Shown here: positions 1-8,139 of the stretch, piece by piece | Layout: the number at the start of each line of letters is the position of its first letter | Numbering within the stretch: position 1 is the stretch's first letter | Origin: Paenibacillus turpanensis | GTDB lineage: Bacteria; Bacillota; Bacilli; Paenibacillales; YIM-B00363 | Assembly (NCBI RefSeq): GCF_011421635.1 | Contig: NZ_WTLI01000002.1 | Location: 347-64,346, forward strand | Reading direction: 5' to 3' | DNA: 64,000 nt | The notes under the pieces: generated by a model | What the model was told of the DNA's origin: nothing | The model's database searches: none | The model's input: the letters and a program-made list of their open reading frames with translations, nothing else | Program-made: the position numbers and the translations under genes

Positions 1-52
1 CCCAAACCCAAATCCAAATTCAAACCAATCCAAACCAATCCAACCCCAACTA
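1..52. repeat. Degenerate short tandem repeat, CCAAA/CCAAT-type
   Basis: The window opens with about 50 bases built almost only of A, C and a few T, containing repeated units such as AAACCAATCC in direct succession. Read on the minus strand it is a TTTGG-type repeat directly downstream of the methyltransferase stop codon at 70. It may be a slipped-strand simple repeat; no gene or terminator hairpin is visible in it. The left end is cut by the window, so its full length is unknown. Confidence 0.5.
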
Positions 53-69
53 CCGCGACCGCGGTCACC

Positions 70-1500
70 TCACGTCCGCGAGCGGACTTCAAAAATCGCA
101 AACTTCAAATAATCGCCTTCATCGGCGCCCAAAATCCGCGGGTGATCTTTCCCCGCCCCGCGATACTCGACCAAGCGCAGCACCTTGCCGGCATCGACCG
201 CTGCTTCCTGCACTGTCTGCAGAAACAAATCCGGCCGCACATGATAGGAGCAGCTGGCCGTCACCAAAAATCCGCCTTCGTTGACCAGCTTCATCGCATG
301 CAAATTAATATCCTTATAGCCGCGGCACGCCCCCTCGACAGCCCCGCGCGATTTCGCAAATGCCGGCGGATCAAGGATGATCACATCCCATGTGCGGCCT
401 TTTGAGGTTATCGGCTTCGACGTATCCACCTTCACCTTAGCGCCGGCTTTACCGCCTGCTCCTGCTCCAGCGCCTCCGGCTCCCCCCTCGCCTTTACCAC
501 CCTCCGCGCGCTCCTCGCGTTCGTTCAATCCCTTCAGCTGCTCGCGCAGATAATCGAACGCATCGGCCACAACAAATTCAACGCGGTCGCCGAAGCCGTT
601 CAGCTCAACATTTTTACGCGCCGTCTCCACGGCATGCTCCGAAATATCCAAGCAAGTGACCTTCTTCGCCCCGAACTGGCAGGCGTTCAGCGTAAAGCTT
701 CCCGTATGCGAAAAGCACTCCAGCACCGTAGCCCCATCCCAATGCGGAAATGACACCACAGAACCGTTTTTGTTTACCGGTACCCGCTTCATTTCGCCGT
801 CCACTTCGCGTTCCTCCAGCCGGATGCCGCTGCGCTCGCCCCAGCCCTTCATCAGAGAACGGATCGCCGCACGGTTTTCCCGCTGATCGAAGAAATAACC
901 GGTCTTCTGCCCTTCTACGATGTCGACGACCATTTTCAGCCCATTCTCTTCGATCTCTACATGCCGCGGGCAATGGCCATACAGCACGCCGGTGCGCTGC
1001 TCCAGCCCTTCCAGCTTCCGCACGGAAACATCGCTCCGTTCATAAATCCCCTGAGGCGCGAACACTTCAACCAGCGCTTCTACAATTGCATCACGGCGTA
1101 TGTCCATGCCCAGCGATAAAATTTGCACAACGAGCACGTCGGCAAACCGGTCAACCACCAATCCCGGCAAAAAATCAGCTTCGCCGTAAACCAGACGGTA
1201 CGACTTCGTTTCCGTAACAAAACGCTCACGGTAAGTCTTACAAGCTGAAAACCGGCTTACGAAAAAAGCGCGGTCCATCTCCTCCAGCGGCTCATACGAG
1301 ACGATTCGAACCGTCATCTGCGACTGCGGATTGTAATATCCGGTACCCAAATAGCGCCCGACATGGTCAACGACGTTAACCAGCGCGCTGGCCTCCGCCT
1401 CTTGCTCGGGCTCGACCTTTTCTATTTCACTGCGGAAAACCCACGGATGCCCTTCCTCCAGCCGTTTCTTTCGTTTTTTCTGTAAAAAAACGTTGACCAT
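70..1500 (-). CDS. RlmI/YwbD-type class I SAM-dependent rRNA methyltransferase
   Basis: Predicted cytosine-5 methyltransferase acting on 23S rRNA in the cytosol. Residues 1-75 form a PUA-like RNA-binding module (EEGHPWVFRSEI). The C-terminal half is a Rossmann methyltransferase with the SAM motif VLECFSHTGSFTLNA and the catalytic-loop motif VIILDPPAFAKSR. I start at the ATG at 1498-1500 (476 aa) because GAGGG lies six bases upstream and the product begins like the family (MVNVFLQKKRKKR); a 19-residue upstream extension has no such support. Two insertions are unusual: a charged segment before the SAM motif and a Gly/Ala/Lys-rich low-complexity segment before the DPPAFAKS motif. Family assignment is firm; the target base is inferred. 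Confidence 0.88.
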   Translation of the reverse strand: MVNVFLQKKRKKRLEEGHPWVFRSEIEKVEPEQEAEASALVNVVDHVGRYLGTGYYNPQSQMTVRIVSYEPLEEMDRAFFVSRFSACKTYRERFVTETKSYRLVYGEADFLPGLVVDRFADVLVVQILSLGMDIRRDAIVEALVEVFAPQGIYERSDVSVRKLEGLEQRTGVLYGHCPRHVEIEENGLKMVVDIVEGQKTGYFFDQRENRAAIRSLMKGWGERSGIRLEEREVDGEMKRVPVNKNGSVVSFPHWDGATVLECFSHTGSFTLNACQFGAKKVTCLDISEHAVETARKNVELNGFGDRVEFVVADAFDYLREQLKGLNEREERAEGGKGEGGAGGAGAGAGGKAGAKVKVDTSKPITSKGRTWDVIILDPPAFAKSRGAVEGACRGYKDINLHAMKLVNEGGFLVTASCSYHVRPDLFLQTVQEAAVDAGKVLRLVEYRGAGKDHPRILGADEGDYLKFAIFEVRSRT

Positions 1501-1634
1501 GAAATCCCTCTTTTCGTTGTTTTTTCTATGTATGAAGCGAGCATTCATTTCCCCCATAATTGGAGTTTGCGCCGGAACAAAGAGATTCTCCCTTTTTCAG
1601 CTCGTCACGCTTGTCATGCCCGTCCGCCGACACT

Positions 1635-1642
1635 CATACAAT
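1635..1642 (+). promoter_or_regulatory. Possible sigma-E type -10 element (CATACAAT)
   Basis: CATACAAT matches the B. subtilis sigma-E -10 consensus exactly, about 40 bases before the start of the phosphate symporter gene. The expected -35 (about 15 bases further upstream, TCATGCC at 1614-1620) matches the consensus only in its first four positions. A sigma-A reading (TTGTCA at 1611-1616 with TACAAT) would need a 20-base spacer. This is suggestive only. Confidence 0.25.
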
Positions 1643-1681
1643 GAGTTATAACCCTTAAACGTCAAAAGGAGACATCCCGTC

Positions 1682-2662
1682 ATGCTCAACGAGATCGTCA
1701 TCCCTCTTCTTGTCGGTCTGGCTATCTTTTTATTCGGTCTCAAGATCATGGAAATTGCACTGCACCAATGGGCCGGCCCCTATTTGCAATCCGTGCTGAA
1801 GCAGTTTACCAAAACTCCGCTGCACGGCTTACTGACGGGAACCGCCACTACGGCCGTCCTGCAAAGCAGCAGCGCCGTGACGGTCATTACCATTGGGCTG
1901 GTGAACTCCGGGTTGTTAACGTTCAGCCGGACGCTCGGCATTATACTCGGTACCAATATCGGTACCTGCCTAACCACCGAGCTTATCGGGCTTAACATTG
2001 GAAGACATGCACTCACAATCCTGTATGTCGCCGCAGCCGTCTGGTCATCGACGTTTCTTGTGATGCCGTTCGTACGCTATCTTCACAAAGCGATCCCGCA
2101 TCTTCGCTGCTTATCACTTACCGCGGCAGGCTTCGCTTGTATTATGCTCGGAATGAAGGTTATGGAAACCATCACCCCCGCACTGCAGTCCAGAGGCTTG
2201 TTCATCTGGTTTTTGGAGCATGCCCAGACCAGCATTTTGTGGGGCGTTATCGCCGGAATGGTCATTACCGCCGTCATTCAAAGCGGTACAGCAACCATCG
2301 GCATTGCGATGGGGCTTGCCGCAGTCAGCGCCATTTCCGTCGATCTGGCCGTAGCAATCACGCTGGGCGCGAATATCGGCAGCTGCTCTACCGGACTCAT
2401 TGCATGTATCGGCAGCAGTAAATCCGCCCAATTCGTCGCATGGTCGCATGTCACGCTGAATCTGATCGGGACAGCACTTTTTCTCCCGTTCATCGGACAG
2501 CTTGCCGCCGTTTCCGGCATGATTTCATCGGATCCGATCGGTCAAATCGCGCATGCCCAAACGATATTTAATATTGTTTGCTCCGTGCTCGCCCTGCCTT
2601 TCGCCTATTTACCTATCTTTCGAAGGATGGACCAGGCTCCGCCGCCGCCTTCAACGACTTAA
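1682..2662 (+). CDS. Na+/phosphate symporter family membrane protein (PF02690)
   Basis: Integral membrane protein of 326 aa predicted to take up phosphate with sodium. It has the two inverted Na/Pi-cotransporter repeats: the first has LQSSSAVTVITIGL and GTNIGTCLT (residues about 60-100), the second VIQSGTATIGIAMGL and LGANIGSCSTG (about 200-245). There are eight or so hydrophobic segments. It lacks the C-terminal PhoU-like domain found in longer YjbB-type relatives. The start is supported by AAAGGAG at 1667-1673. It is a single-gene unit on the plus strand, flanked by minus-strand genes, and ends at a bidirectional terminator shared with deoC. Phosphate as substrate is inferred from the family. 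Confidence 0.85.
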   Translation: MLNEIVIPLLVGLAIFLFGLKIMEIALHQWAGPYLQSVLKQFTKTPLHGLLTGTATTAVLQSSSAVTVITIGLVNSGLLTFSRTLGIILGTNIGTCLTTELIGLNIGRHALTILYVAAAVWSSTFLVMPFVRYLHKAIPHLRCLSLTAAGFACIMLGMKVMETITPALQSRGLFIWFLEHAQTSILWGVIAGMVITAVIQSGTATIGIAMGLAAVSAISVDLAVAITLGANIGSCSTGLIACIGSSKSAQFVAWSHVTLNLIGTALFLPFIGQLAAVSGMISSDPIGQIAHAQTIFNIVCSVLALPFAYLPIFRRMDQAPPPPSTT

Positions 2663-2722
2663 CGTTCAGACCTACGTGCACGGTATGCTGCCACACAGCT
2701 TTGCTTATCGCAAGACACTCAC

Positions 2723-2752
2723 AAAAAGCCCCCATCTGCCGGGGGCTTTTTT
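2723..2752. terminator. Bidirectional rho-independent terminator
   Basis: A GCCCCC/GGGGGC stem (2728-2733 with 2741-2746) is flanked by five A on the left and six T on the right. It can therefore stop the plus-strand symporter transcript and the minus-strand deoC transcript. Confidence 0.85.
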
Positions 2753-2761
2753 CACCTTATA

Positions 2762-3445
2762 TTAATATCCGCCCTCGCCCTTGGCTCCAGTAACAATCGC
2801 AATACCGGAGCTGGTGCCGATTCGAGTAGCACCGGCTTCAATCATTTGCATCGCCGTTTCAAAATCGCGTACGCCGCCGGATGCCTTCACACCGATATTT
2901 TGCGATACGGACGCTCTCATTAACCGGATATCCTCAACCTTTGCCCCGCCCGGTCCAAAGCCCGTCGAGGTTTTCACATAATGCGCGCCCGCTTCCTCGG
3001 AAAGGCGGCAAGCGGCTTTTTTCTGCTCGTCATTTAAAAAGCCCGTTTCAAAAATGACCTTTACAATCGCACGTCCGCGCACCGCATCAACGACTTTACG
3101 AATGTCCGCGCCTACTGCCGCATAGTCCCCTTCCAGCAGCTTGCCGATTGCCAGCACCATGTCAATTTCGACTGCTCCCTGCTCGGCTGCCTCCGCCGCT
3201 TCGAATGCCTTCGCTGCCGCTGCTCCCGCACCTAATGGAAAGCCGGCAACCGCCGCGATTTTCACGCCTGTTCCTTCCAATCGTTCTCTGCAAAATGGAA
3301 CCCATGCCGAGTTAACGCAAACGCTGAAAAAGCTGTATTCTTTGGCCTCATCGCAAAGCTTCGCAATGTCTGCAGAAGTCGCTTCCGGCTTTAAGTATGT
3401 ATGATCGATATATTTAGCAAGCTGTGTTTTATCCAATTGTGTCAT
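2762..3445 (-). CDS. deoC: Deoxyribose-phosphate aldolase
   Basis: Cleaves 2-deoxyribose 5-phosphate to glyceraldehyde 3-phosphate and acetaldehyde in deoxynucleoside salvage. The 227-aa product is full length for the bacterial DeoC TIM barrel. The Schiff-base lysine is K158 in VKTSTGF, the second active-site lysine is K187 in VKASGGVRD, and the acidic residue is D95 in EIDMV. Its start overlaps the end of the upstream Nudix gene by four bases (ATGA), so the two are probably translationally coupled. No other deo genes are adjacent. Identification is secure. Confidence 0.96.
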   Translation of the reverse strand: MTQLDKTQLAKYIDHTYLKPEATSADIAKLCDEAKEYSFFSVCVNSAWVPFCRERLEGTGVKIAAVAGFPLGAGAAAAKAFEAAEAAEQGAVEIDMVLAIGKLLEGDYAAVGADIRKVVDAVRGRAIVKVIFETGFLNDEQKKAACRLSEEAGAHYVKTSTGFGPGGAKVEDIRLMRASVSQNIGVKASGGVRDFETAMQMIEAGATRIGTSSGIAIVTGAKGEGGY

Positions 3446-3885
3446 GATTCTATTTCCTCCTTCATTGTTACGCCCAGCTTTTTAAGGGCTTTGCGCAGAA
3501 CACTATCGTTATTATCGTACCCGAATTTCTTTTGCCTGCTCCAAGCTTCCGCTGGAGAAAGCCACAATACTCCCGAAATCTCTTCCACCTGGGCAGCAAG
3601 CTCTCCACCCTGTGCTTCTACTAAGTAGTAGTGAACTTCCTTTTCGATGATGCCGCGTTCAGCAGATGAAAACGTATATTCGATTTTTTCAAGCGGCTCG
3701 ACAATTCGACCCTGAATACCCGTTTCCTCCAAAATTTCACGTATCGCCGTCTGCTCAATCGTTTCGCCGGGCTCCATCTTTCCTTTGGCGAGTGTCATTT
3801 TACCAAAACGATCCTCGATGAGCTGAATTTGCAGTACTCCCTCTTCGTTGCGGAACACCACACCGCCTGCGGATATTTCTTTCAT
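3442..3885 (-). CDS. Nudix hydrolase
   Basis: A 147-aa cytosolic Nudix-fold pyrophosphohydrolase. The Nudix box is perfect: G35, E41, R49-E50, E53-E54 and G56 fit GX5EX7REUXEEXGU. The exact substrate cannot be read from sequence. Coupling to deoC by a four-base overlap suggests nucleotide or deoxynucleotide house-cleaning, but that is inference. The start ATG at 3885 is preceded by AAGGAGCG. The roughly 240 bases upstream to mtaB hold a stem-loop but no other recognisable gene. Confidence 0.85.
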   Translation of the reverse strand: MKEISAGGVVFRNEEGVLQIQLIEDRFGKMTLAKGKMEPGETIEQTAIREILEETGIQGRIVEPLEKIEYTFSSAERGIIEKEVHYYLVEAQGGELAAQVEEISGVLWLSPAEAWSRQKKFGYDNNDSVLRKALKKLGVTMKEEIES

Positions 3886-4048
3886 TAGCAGCGCTCCTTT
3901 ATATGGGAAAAATTAAACAGCATGCTAACAGACACCCATAAATCATATGTAAAATCACTTGATGATGTATGTCCCTAGGTTCACAGCACTCCGCTTCCCC
4001 TTGCCATACTTGTCCAAACCAAGAAGTGAGAATGTGGCATACAAGTGA

Positions 4049-4077
4049 CGCCCGTCCGCGAAAGCCGCAAACGGGCG
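4049..4077. other. Stem-loop of unknown role between mtaB and the Nudix gene
   Basis: CGCCCGT (4049-4055) can pair with ACGGGCG (4071-4077), with a further short pairing inside the loop. It lies about 50 bases after the mtaB stop on the minus strand but has no T-tract, so it is a poor intrinsic terminator. It could protect an mRNA 3' end. No other feature is seen in 3886-4128. Confidence 0.4.
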
Positions 4078-4128
4078 CTGATTCAATCGTAACGGTGCTC
4101 GAAGCTGGACTAACAAGAGCTTGATCGA

Positions 4129-5466
4129 TTAGCCGATTGCGCGAACCGCTTCAGCAACGAGAACACCTCTGCATTCGTTTACTCCGGCTTCCGTAACCCG
4201 AACCGTTACCGTCTTGCCGATCATGTCCTCGGAACCCTCGAACACAAGCTGCAGGTAATTGTCGGAATAGCCGCTAACGAGACCCTTGCCTTCGGCTCCC
4301 TTCGCTTCGCGCTCCGGAATGACCGTCAGCACGTCGCCGACAAACCGCTTCGCATACTCGAGCTGCATCTGTTCGGATAAATCGATCAGCTCATGCACAC
4401 GGCGATTTTTCTCTTCCTCATCCACTTGATCGTCCATCCGCGCAGCAGGAGTGCCTGTCCGCTTGGAATAAGGGAACACGTGCATTTCGGAAAATCCGAT
4501 TTCCTGCATAAAACGGTAGCCGTTCTCGTGCATTTCAAGAGTTTCGCCCGGGAAGCCAACGATCACGTCCGTCGTAATCGCAACCTCCGGCCAAATTTCA
4601 CGAATACGGCGAATACGCTCTGCATATTCCGCAGTCGTATATTTCCGGCGCATTCTCTTCAATACGGTATCGTCTCCCGCCTGCAGCGGAATATGCAAAT
4701 GTCGGCAGAACTTGTCGGAGCTTTTCAGCACCTCAAGCACCTCGTCCGTAACCTGGCTCGCCTCGATGGAGGAAATGCGCAGACGCTTCAGCCCGCGAAC
4801 CTTACGGTCCATATCGCGCAGCAGCGCCGCAAAGTTGTAGTCCTCCAAATCTTCGCCGTAGCCTGCCGTATGAATACCTGTCAGGACGATCTCCTCATAG
4901 CCTGCATCCACAAGCGCCTGCGCCTGCTTGATTACATTTTCCGGCTTGCGGCTGCGCAGCAAACCGCGCGACCATGGGATAATACAGAACGTACAGAAAT
5001 TGTTGCAGCCTTCCTGAATTTTCAGGAATGCACGTGTACGGTCAGCGAAATCAGGAACGTCGAGCTCCTCGAATTCACGCGTTTTCATAATGTTGCGGAC
5101 AGCGTTAACCGGCTGGCGCTGGTTTTGCAGCTCCGAAACATACTGCATCAAATGCTGGCGGTCCTGGGTTCCGATAACGAGATCGACTCCCGGAATCGCT
5201 AAAATTTCCGCCGGTGACGTCTGCGCATAGCAGCCGGTTACCGCCACAATAGCGTCCGGATTACGTCGCACGGCGCGGCGAATGATTTGGCGGCTCTTCT
5301 TGTCGCCTGTATTGGTAACGGTGCATGTGTTGATCACATAAACATCCGCTGTTTTCGATTCAAAATCAACCTGCTCATAGCCTTCATTTTTGAATAGCTG
5401 CCATATCGCTTCTGTATCATAGAAGTTGACTTTACAGCCCAGCGTGTAAAACGCGACAGACGGCAT
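4129..5466 (-). CDS. mtaB: tRNA N6-threonylcarbamoyladenosine (t6A37) methylthiotransferase
   Basis: Radical-SAM enzyme that converts t6A to ms2t6A at tRNA position 37 (YqeV in B. subtilis). The N-terminal MTTase domain carries cysteines C11, C48 and C79; the radical-SAM cluster is C154, C158 and C161 in CNNFCTFC; a TRAM domain closes the protein. The start at 5466 (445 aa) is chosen because the product then begins with the family-typical PSVAFYTLGCKVN and a run of seven G lies seven bases upstream. A longer reading into rsmE is an artefact. It follows rsmE by four bases, the conserved rsmE-mtaB arrangement. Confidence 0.95.
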   Translation of the reverse strand: MPSVAFYTLGCKVNFYDTEAIWQLFKNEGYEQVDFESKTADVYVINTCTVTNTGDKKSRQIIRRAVRRNPDAIVAVTGCYAQTSPAEILAIPGVDLVIGTQDRQHLMQYVSELQNQRQPVNAVRNIMKTREFEELDVPDFADRTRAFLKIQEGCNNFCTFCIIPWSRGLLRSRKPENVIKQAQALVDAGYEEIVLTGIHTAGYGEDLEDYNFAALLRDMDRKVRGLKRLRISSIEASQVTDEVLEVLKSSDKFCRHLHIPLQAGDDTVLKRMRRKYTTAEYAERIRRIREIWPEVAITTDVIVGFPGETLEMHENGYRFMQEIGFSEMHVFPYSKRTGTPAARMDDQVDEEEKNRRVHELIDLSEQMQLEYAKRFVGDVLTVIPEREAKGAEGKGLVSGYSDNYLQLVFEGSEDMIGKTVTVRVTEAGVNECRGVLVAEAVRAIG

Positions 5467-5470
5467 ATGA

Positions 5471-6220
5471 TTACCCCCCCATCTCTCCTGTTTCATAATG
5501 TATGCAAGACAGTGCGGCCAAAGCGGCCGTTTCCGTCCGTAGAATTCGTTTGCCAAGCGTAATCGGTCTGCAGCCTGCAGCAGCGGCTTCTTCAACCTCC
5601 GCATCGGTAAAACCGCCTTCCGGCCCGATCAAAACGGCGATCGTCGCCACGCTGCCCCAATCCAAGCCTTGCAGCAGCTCGCGAAGTCCGAGACCCTGCT
5701 CATGCTCGAAGCAGATCATTGCCGCATCCGCCGAAGCGGCCTCCTTCAACGCGGCCTTCCAGCCAAGCGGAGCTTCTACCACGGGAATCCGGCTCCGGTG
5801 CGCCTGTTCGGCGGCTTCCTTCGCAATTTTTCCCCAACGCTCCACCTTCTTGCCTTCTTTGCGCTCGTCAATCTGCACCACTGTGCGCGCCGATTGAAAC
5901 GGAATAAACCGCGCCGCACCAAGCTCCGTGCCCTTCTGGATGACCGTTTCAAGCTTATCGCCCTTCGGCAGCCCTTGAAAAATCCAAACGTTCACTTTCG
6001 GCTCGCGGTTATACGGAATCGTCTCTACAATGTTTGCCGTCACGGAATCCTTATGAAGCTCGGTTAGCTCAGCAAGCACATCAGTGCCGCTTCCGTCGCA
6101 AACGATGAACGTCTGCCCCGGCTTGCCGCGCATTACGCGAATGATATGATGAGCGTCATCACCCGTAATGACGACACGGCCTTCTTGAATTTGTTCGGGA
6201 TTCACAAAATAGCGCTGCAA
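5471..6220 (-). CDS. rsmE: 16S rRNA (uracil1498-N3)-methyltransferase
   Basis: A 249-aa SPOUT-class enzyme that methylates U1498 of 16S rRNA. The N-terminal PUA-like part contains MQRYFVNPEQ and the GDDAHH motif. The trefoil-knot SAM site is LIGPEGGFTDAEVEEA plus LGKRILRTETAALAAL near the C-terminus. A TGGAGGA box precedes the start. It forms a unit with mtaB, as in B. subtilis yqeU-yqeV. In that species prmA is directly upstream; here a membrane protease gene separates them. Confidence 0.95.
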   Translation of the reverse strand: MQRYFVNPEQIQEGRVVITGDDAHHIIRVMRGKPGQTFIVCDGSGTDVLAELTELHKDSVTANIVETIPYNREPKVNVWIFQGLPKGDKLETVIQKGTELGAARFIPFQSARTVVQIDERKEGKKVERWGKIAKEAAEQAHRSRIPVVEAPLGWKAALKEAASADAAMICFEHEQGLGLRELLQGLDWGSVATIAVLIGPEGGFTDAEVEEAAAAGCRPITLGKRILRTETAALAALSCIHYETGEMGG

Positions 6221-6295
6221 TGTTGAGTTCCTCCAACCATAAAATATACAACGTTCCGGCTTGAAAAGCTACCTTTTACAAAAACTGTTCATTCA

Positions 6296-7000
6296 TTACC
6301 GGTTAAAGAAGCCGAACCAGTCAAGACGAACGCCGAACAAACTAGACACGATACCGTCCAGCCATAAAAACACGTCCCCGATCGATCCGAGCACCGGGCG
6401 AATCGTATGGGCGGAAAGCGGCGGAATGAACACAAGCAGAAGAAAAATGTATGCTCCCCAATGCTCATACTGTCCGAGCCAAATCCGCATGCGCAGCGGC
6501 AGCAAATCCTTGACCACCCGGTATCCATCCAAAGGAGGGAGCGGAATAAGGTTAAATACGAACAGCAGCAAATTCATCATGATCATATAATGGAAAAAAG
6601 TCCCGACAGCTTTAAAAGCACCTACCGACATTTGCTGCGGATTCACAATCCCTGTCATCAACAGTACGTACGCAAGCAGGATCGCCACGAAAGCAATGAG
6701 CAAATTGCTGAGCGGACCCGCCGCCGATACAATGATGCTCATCAGCCGCGGCCGCTTAAAGCGGCTCCGGTCAACGGGAACCGGCTTCGCCCACCCGAAG
6801 CCGGCCAGCAAAATCAGCAGCGTTCCGAGCACATCGAGATGCGCCATCGGATTGAGCGTCACCCGCCCAAAGTGCCTCGCCGTCGGATCACCGAAGCGGT
6901 CGGCAAAATACGCATGCGCGTACTCGTGGAGCGTGAACCCCACCATCAACGCTAAAAACAAAAACGGAAGCTCTTCTATCGGATAATATAAAAAATCCAT
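6296..7000 (-). CDS. Site-2-type intramembrane metalloprotease (M50B, YwhC-like)
   Basis: A 234-aa polytopic membrane protein with the zinc-binding motif HEYAH (H25, E26, H29) in the first membrane segment and the third ligand D158 in IPLPPLDGYR. This is the compact form without PDZ or CBS domains. Substrates of this subfamily are largely unknown, so no target is claimed. The gene begins eight bases after prmA, and its Shine-Dalgarno sequence lies inside the prmA end, so the two are probably one transcript. It lies between prmA and rsmE, which are adjacent in B. subtilis. Confidence 0.88.
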   Translation of the reverse strand: MDFLYYPIEELPFLFLALMVGFTLHEYAHAYFADRFGDPTARHFGRVTLNPMAHLDVLGTLLILLAGFGWAKPVPVDRSRFKRPRLMSIIVSAAGPLSNLLIAFVAILLAYVLLMTGIVNPQQMSVGAFKAVGTFFHYMIMMNLLLFVFNLIPLPPLDGYRVVKDLLPLRMRIWLGQYEHWGAYIFLLLVFIPPLSAHTIRPVLGSIGDVFLWLDGIVSSLFGVRLDWFGFFNR

Positions 7001-7008
7001 CCCGAAGC

Positions 7009-7977
7009 TTACGCCTCCTTCCGGATCCGTGCCGTAATCACTACCCAGCCCTGATCGACAGTTACCCGAACGATTTCAAATCCGTGCTCTAATAGACCTT
7101 TTTCCACGTCTTCCCGCTTGCTTTCGATGATCCCGGAAGCGACGAATAAGCCATCCGGCTTCAATGCATCCCGCACATCCCCGATAAACGTTAAAATGAT
7201 CTCCGCCAAAATATTAGCTACCACAACGCGCACCGGCGTGCTAACCCCAAGCTCCCCCGACTGCTTGAGCGCCTGCAGCAGGTCGCTTTTTTGTACCGTA
7301 ATGACATCCTCCAGCCCGTTCAGCCGCACATTTTCCTTCGCGCTGCTGACCGCCACTGGGTCCAAATCAAGCGCCAAAGCACGGCTTGCTCCCAGCTTTA
7401 CTGCGGCAATTGCCAGCACGCCCGATCCGGTGCCGACGTCGATGACTTCATCGCCGGGCTCCACTGCTGCCTCAAGCGCCTGCATGCATAAGGACGTAGT
7501 CGGATGCGTACCCGTGCCAAACGCCATGCCCGGATCCAGCTCGACAACGACCTCTCCTTCGCCCGGCTCGTATACTTCCCAAGTCGGCTTCACTGTCAAG
7601 CGGTCGGAAATCCGCACCGGCTTATAATACTGCTTCCATGCGTTCGCCCAATCTTCTTCGTTCACCTCGCGGAACGAAATTTGCTGCTTCCCCGGATCGA
7701 TGCCGAATTCCGGCAGCTCTGCGACAAACCGCTTCACCTCAGCCACCAGTGCATCAATGTCTTCCGCATCGGCGAAATATCCCTTCATATCCGCCTCGCC
7801 TTCGGGAATATCGTTTAGCGGACGTTCGTACCACTGCCCAAGCGAAGTGTCGCGCTTACGCTCCAAGCTGCCGGATTCCTCAATCGACACGCCTCCCGCG
7901 CCCAGCTGATGAAGATAATCCGCAATTGCTTCCGTTGCTTCTTCCGTTGTGTATATCGTTATTTCATGCCAGCGCAT
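7009..7977 (-). CDS. prmA: Ribosomal protein L11 methyltransferase
   Basis: Trimethylates ribosomal protein L11. The 322-aa product starts MRWHEITIYTTEE. The N-terminal substrate-recognition domain covers about residues 1-110, followed by a Rossmann domain with DPGMAFGTGTHPTT, the SAM motif VIDVGTGSGVLAIAA and the NPPY-like VVANILAEI. The start at 7977 is set by GGAGGTG six bases upstream and by homology; a 14-residue extension is not supported. In B. subtilis it (yqeT) follows dnaJ directly; here two inserted units lie between. A sigma-A promoter is visible upstream at 8053-8081. Confidence 0.95.
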   Translation of the reverse strand: MRWHEITIYTTEEATEAIADYLHQLGAGGVSIEESGSLERKRDTSLGQWYERPLNDIPEGEADMKGYFADAEDIDALVAEVKRFVAELPEFGIDPGKQQISFREVNEEDWANAWKQYYKPVRISDRLTVKPTWEVYEPGEGEVVVELDPGMAFGTGTHPTTSLCMQALEAAVEPGDEVIDVGTGSGVLAIAAVKLGASRALALDLDPVAVSSAKENVRLNGLEDVITVQKSDLLQALKQSGELGVSTPVRVVVANILAEIILTFIGDVRDALKPDGLFVASGIIESKREDVEKGLLEHGFEIVRVTVDQGWVVITARIRKEA

Positions 7978-8052
7978 GAACGCACCTCCGCCGTAACTGA
8001 TATTGTCTTTTTGGAGCATATTTTAGACTAGCCCCTTTTTACCATAGCCCCT

Positions 8053-8081
8053 ATTGTACTACACTCGGCTCCCGATGGAAA
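8053..8081 (-). promoter_or_regulatory. Sigma-A-type promoter of prmA
   Basis: On the minus strand TTTCCA (8081-8076), a 17-base spacer and TACAAT (8058-8053) lie about 75 bases before the prmA start and just after the terminator of the upstream PepSY-SLH gene. Confidence 0.5.
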
Positions 8082-8093
8082 ATGCGGGCAGAA

Positions 8094-8117
8094 GAAAAGC
8101 CGCCTAACCTGGCGGCT
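8094..8117 (-). terminator. Terminator of the PepSY-SLH gene
   Basis: On the minus strand AGCCGCC-AGGTTA-GGCGGCT is followed by TTTTCTTC. The stem is 8098-8104 with 8111-8117. Confidence 0.75.
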
Positions 8118-8139
8118 CTGCGGCTTCCCTCCGATGATA

